Shown here piece after piece: positions 3,796-5,967 of a DNA stretch of 5,967 nt; the stretch's first letter is position 1, and each line of letters starts with the position of its first letter. Where the stretch lies: NCBI GenBank assembly GCA_030151245.1, contig JASLEF010000076.1, forward strand, positions 1 through 5,967. The letters run 5' to 3'. The notes beneath the pieces were generated by a model. It worked only from the letters and a program-made list of their open reading frames with translations. It had not been told where the DNA came from and did no database searches. The stretch comes from Ignatzschineria sp. GTDB lineage: Bacteria > Pseudomonadota > Gammaproteobacteria > Cardiobacteriales > Wohlfahrtiimonadaceae. The position numbers and the translations under genes were made by a program.

Positions 3796-4208
3796 GCCAT
3801 CCCCCTGTTCTTTCGTTTCCGCGTCACATCATTGGCACAAACAATCGGGAGCGATTTCACTAATAAAAAAAGCGTACGCGCCACACCATCCATTAAGTGA
3901 ACGCGCATCGCGGGATTACTTTCAATTTTTCGATGGCAACTTGAACAGGACCATGCAAAGATTGGATCTGGAGCTTTAAATCCTGTGCCCGTATTACCGG
4001 CAATTCTTACGTGGGCGCGTTGATCTCCATAGTGCTGGCAGCCTTCTAATCGAATCATGCACGGTACATTGCCATCTAGTAACCACTTGCGTAGATCCGG
4101 TAGCTTTACCTCCTGTATTTCGATAGATAGTATTTCTGTGGCGGTGTTGATGTACTTTGGATCGTCGATAACACTCTGTAGAAGCTCTTTAATCTCTCTC
4201 CTAGTCAT
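3792..4208 (-). CDS. YbcO-type (DUF1364) putative nuclease with N-terminal extension
   Basis: Residues 47-98 match the YbcO/DUF1364 family, a small HNH-like, metal-binding putative DNase found beside rusA in lambdoid prophages. Visible motifs are CMIRLEGC (Cys50, Cys57), RAHVRIAGNTGTGFKAPD (64-81, with His66) and WSCSSCH (Cys88, Cys91, His92). The product is 138 residues against about 96 for E. coli YbcO: about 45 extra residues precede the domain, forming probable helices (ELLQSVIDDPKY and following), and there is a basic tail ending RKRKNRGMA. The ATG directly abuts the exonuclease stop (TAGATG), and the stop overlaps the rusA start. Its exact role in recombination or replication is unproven in the family. 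Confidence 0.85.
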   Translation of the reverse strand: MTRREIKELLQSVIDDPKYINTATEILSIEIQEVKLPDLRKWLLDGNVPCMIRLEGCQHYGDQRAHVRIAGNTGTGFKAPDPIFAWSCSSCHRKIESNPAMRVHLMDGVARTLFLLVKSLPIVCANDVTRKRKNRGMA

Positions 4209-4724
4209 CTACAGCTCAACTCCATACTGATTCGCAATCGCAATCAAATGATTCGCTTGTGACTTTGCATCATCTAGCGCATTGTGATGAATACCGAGCC
4301 TTTCCAATTCAACACCTGAAAAGAGATTCTTTATCGTGCGATAACAGCGATCATTGTAAAAAGCCCATGGAGTATTCATATAGAGTCGTTTATATGCACT
4401 TGCGAGAATCGTATTGTCAAAACCCACACCATTTCCCCACACCTTCGCTTCCGGATCACAAAACTCCCGAAACTCTATCAGCACATCGCGCAAAGGCTTC
4501 TGGTTCGTTAATAGCGAACTACGCGCATACTCATTCTGCATGAACCACCACTTGAGCGTATCTCCACCCACCGTTCCGCCGGCTAGTAATGATGAATTAA
4601 AATCAATATTGCGATAAAACTCTTTCCCAAGACCTTGCTTATCAAAGTAAACCGCTCCAATCGATATGATTGCTGAATTTGATGAACTACCTAATGTTTC
4701 AATATCCAACATGATGTTTTTCAT
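4209..4724 (-). CDS. DEDDh-type 3'-5' exonuclease
   Basis: This 171-residue single-domain nuclease is of the DnaQ-like DEDDh fold, close to the Rv2179c-like or phage exodeoxyribonuclease VIII-type group. Motif I is MLDIETLG (Asp7, Glu9), motif II is VWGNGVGFDNTIL (Asp103), and motif III is HHNALDDA (His147, Asp152), so all catalytic residues are present. TLKWWF at 56-61 is also typical of this group. The ATG abuts the stop of the 108-residue gene (TAAATG), and GGGGAG lies 9 bases upstream. It probably degrades DNA ends during phage recombination, working alongside the YbcO and RusA products encoded next. An RNA substrate is possible, as some relatives act on RNA. Confidence 0.88.
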   Translation of the reverse strand: MKNIMLDIETLGSSSNSAIISIGAVYFDKQGLGKEFYRNIDFNSSLLAGGTVGGDTLKWWFMQNEYARSSLLTNQKPLRDVLIEFREFCDPEAKVWGNGVGFDNTILASAYKRLYMNTPWAFYNDRCYRTIKNLFSGVELERLGIHHNALDDAKSQANHLIAIANQYGVEL

Positions 4725-5051
4725 TTATAAACGCTCCCCTGTAATCTCTACTACCCCATCACCAAGCTCTATCATTCGATGAACTTTTATTTTGTATTTT
4801 GATAGCTGACTTAATCTCCCCTGAAACCGCTCTTTTGCTGATGCATTGAGCCTTTGTACTCTTAGTGATCTCTCATAAAAAGATCTTGCATGTGGGTACA
4901 TTTGCATCTCTTTTACTGCATCGTTGTGTGCGATTCTTCTTGCTTGCTCTTCGATATATTGATCGACATCTTCCGGCGATAGCCCCTGAATGCTCTGAAT
5001 TAAACGATAAGGATCTGAACCGATCCTTACCTTCATTTTTACCTTTCCCAT
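4725..5051 (-). CDS. Hypothetical 108-residue basic protein in the recombination operon
   Basis: I recognise no family. The protein is soluble and mostly helical by eye: a short basic start, then GLSPEDVDQYIEEQARRIAHNDAVKEM (about 23-50), a long Arg/Gln/Leu-rich helix (about 58-84), and a C-terminal part with alternating hydrophobics (KIKVHRMIELGDGVVEITG) that looks like a beta hairpin. There are no cysteines and no membrane span. The ATG abuts the methyltransferase stop (TAGATG), with AGGGAG just upstream; Met6, preceded by AAAGG, is an alternative start. Its place between a methyltransferase and an exonuclease suggests a DNA-related accessory role, but that is context only. Confidence 0.75.
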   Translation of the reverse strand: MGKVKMKVRIGSDPYRLIQSIQGLSPEDVDQYIEEQARRIAHNDAVKEMQMYPHARSFYERSLRVQRLNASAKERFQGRLSQLSKYKIKVHRMIELGDGVVEITGERL

Positions 5052-5849
5052 CTACTCCCTCATATTGATCAAATATAAGTGTTCATAAATTCTGTTAGTC
5101 CCAATACTCGTTGAAAACTCTTTGCGCTCAATCTTCTCGGGTGGAAACACCTCTAACAGTGAATCTGTCTCACTTTTAGGACTCGAGAAAAATAGCACCG
5201 GCTGATCATGGATCTCTTTTATTAGCTCAACACAATCTTTCAACCTGAAGTCTCCCCCTTTTGAGACATATCCATTTTGATTGGTCATGATGTATGGCGG
5301 ATCTGCAATGAATAGAATGTTTTCTTTGCCTCGATACTCGGCAAGCAATTCCCTAAAATCACAACTACGCCTCTCAACACCTTCTAAATACCCATCTGCA
5401 CTAAGGGAGCTCTTTACTACCTGGTAATACCAGGTTCTCCCCATCAGATCTTCATAGTCATGCGCGTAATTTCCGGCAAACAGTAACCAACTCGAGACAG
5501 TGATCCAATCGACGCGCCCAAACTCTTTTAAATGTTGGTCAATCAACACCTTGAGTTCTTCCCTTTGCAGATCATTAACCCGCTGATGCTTTTTAATATC
5601 TGCTCTATACAAGCTCTTTCTTAACACTTCAGTCTCTGCAATCATTTCGAGTCGTTTCTTGAAGTTGTCGTAATCATTCCAGATCACCTGAATATCTCGA
5701 TTGTGATACTTAATAGCATGTGAGATAAGACCACTACCGCCAAAGAGATCGACAACCGTCTTATCAGAAAAATTGATCTGCTCTAACACTCTTAACCAGT
5801 TACGCTTTTGCCGCAAAAAAGGAAGTGGTGACTTTGAATATCTTTTCAT
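5052..5849 (-). CDS. D12-class (Dam-like) N6-adenine DNA methyltransferase
   Basis: This 265-residue enzyme transfers a methyl group from S-adenosylmethionine to adenine N6 in DNA. The cofactor motif VVDLFGGSGLISHAIK (32-47) and the catalytic motif ADPPY (182-186) are intact, and the N-terminal KSPLPFLRQKRNW (6-18) matches the KSPLPY-type motif of Dam relatives. Length is normal for the family (about 260-280). No restriction gene is visible, so it is best seen as an orphan phage methyltransferase that could protect phage DNA or mark it. The target is unknown; GATC is only a guess from the family. GAGG lies 7 bases before the ATG, but both are predicted to be locked in a hairpin with upstream sequence, and a Com-like gene ends 65 bases upstream, suggesting translational control. 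Confidence 0.9.
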   Translation of the reverse strand: MKRYSKSPLPFLRQKRNWLRVLEQINFSDKTVVDLFGGSGLISHAIKYHNRDIQVIWNDYDNFKKRLEMIAETEVLRKSLYRADIKKHQRVNDLQREELKVLIDQHLKEFGRVDWITVSSWLLFAGNYAHDYEDLMGRTWYYQVVKSSLSADGYLEGVERRSCDFRELLAEYRGKENILFIADPPYIMTNQNGYVSKGGDFRLKDCVELIKEIHDQPVLFFSSPKSETDSLLEVFPPEKIERKEFSTSIGTNRIYEHLYLINMRE

Positions 5850-5900
5850 GAATGAACCTCAAAAAGACACTCAAAGGCGTTCTAGTTAAGGCATTCATGA
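5846..5900 (-). promoter_or_regulatory. Predicted hairpin sequestering the methyltransferase start and ribosome site
   Basis: In the minus-strand RNA, bases 5900-5892 (TCATGAATG) pair perfectly with 5854-5846 (CATTCATGA), which contains the whole start codon. After a two-base UU bulge (5856-5855), 5891-5886 (CCTTAA) pair with 5862-5857 (TTGAGG, one U.G pair), which contains the Shine-Dalgarno. That gives about 15 pairs around a 23-base loop. The structure is read directly from complementarity; its regulatory role is inferred. Confidence 0.65.
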
Positions 5901-5914
5901 TGCTCTGGTTTTAC

Positions 5915-5967
5915 TTAATTTTTAGTGATGTTAATAACATTAATTGCCTTACATCGAGGGCATTTAA
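5915..5967 (-). CDS. com: Partial Com-like zinc-ribbon regulator, C-terminal end only
   Basis: A frame enters from the right edge and ends at TAA 5917-5915. The visible 17 residues are KCPRCKAINVINITKN plus one incomplete codon (NTT, which allows Ile). The second zinc knuckle CPRC followed by KxIN matches the end of the phage Mu Com family (I recall EIKCPRCKTIN in such proteins), which bind RNA through a four-cysteine zinc finger. The first CxxC lies outside the window. Mu Com activates translation of the DNA-modification gene mom by opening a hairpin at its start. Here the next gene also modifies DNA and its start is in a predicted hairpin, which strengthens the call despite the short visible part. 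Confidence 0.65.
   Translation of the reverse strand, partial: KCPRCKAINVINITKN

Noticed and set aside
3794..3979. Plus-strand 61-codon frame
   Set aside because: Antisense shadow of the YbcO gene, whose motifs are clear.
4259..4617. Two overlapping plus-strand frames
   Set aside because: Antisense shadows of the exonuclease gene, with His/Pro/Ser-rich low-quality products.
4865..5068. Plus-strand 67-codon frame
   Set aside because: Antisense to the 108-residue gene and the methyltransferase end; no ribosome site.
1..5967. CRISPR array, tRNA gene, insertion sequence or phage attachment site
   Set aside because: No regularly spaced repeats, cloverleaf, transposase, terminal inverted repeats or integrase were seen.

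Overview
The window is a stretch of a lambdoid prophage, or of a temperate phage genome. The evidence is one tight leftward operon whose order (methyltransferase, small unknown, DEDDh exonuclease, YbcO, RusA, antiterminator Q-like) is followed, across a long AT-rich gap, by a lysis cassette (M15 endolysin, holin-like protein, nested spanin pair). This is the layout known from DLP12-type prophages of E. coli (ybcO, rusA, Q, lysis genes). The DNA is AT-rich, has clear Shine-Dalgarno sites, and encodes an outer-membrane lipoprotein spanin, so the host is Gram-negative. The families point to a gammaproteobacterium of low to moderate GC; the genus cannot be fixed from sequence alone.

Reading the minus strand from the right edge: the last 17 codons of a Com-like zinc-ribbon protein; a 65-base leader; a Dam-type N6-adenine methyltransferase; a 108-residue unknown; a DEDDh exonuclease; a YbcO-type nuclease; RusA resolvase; and a Q-like protein starting at GTG. 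Most junctions are zero-gap stop-start contacts or short overlaps. A terminator follows Q. In the leader, the Shine-Dalgarno and start codon of the methyltransferase are both buried in a strong predicted hairpin. This is the arrangement expected if the Com-like protein controls translation of the methyltransferase, as phage Mu Com does for Mom.

Between Q and lysis (about 1.8 kb, AT-rich) sits a plus-strand unit with its own extended -10 promoter, operator-like dyads, two small overlapping reading frames with good ribosome sites, and an intrinsic terminator. It has the structure of a moron (an independently expressed accessory cargo gene). The second frame encodes a 76-residue single-pass membrane protein that resembles the N-terminal anchor of signal peptide peptidase SppA without its catalytic domain. 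Left of it on the minus strand are a terminator, a TATAAT-containing candidate promoter overlapped by a dyad, a 69-residue protein ending in a Cys/Gly tail, two structured hairpins and two intrinsic terminators, only about 15 bases before the endolysin start. Lysis genes placed behind two terminators without visible promoter room fit Q-dependent antitermination.

The lysis cassette ends with an i-spanin gene, an o-spanin gene that begins inside it in another frame and runs past its end, and a small membrane protein gene cut by the left edge.
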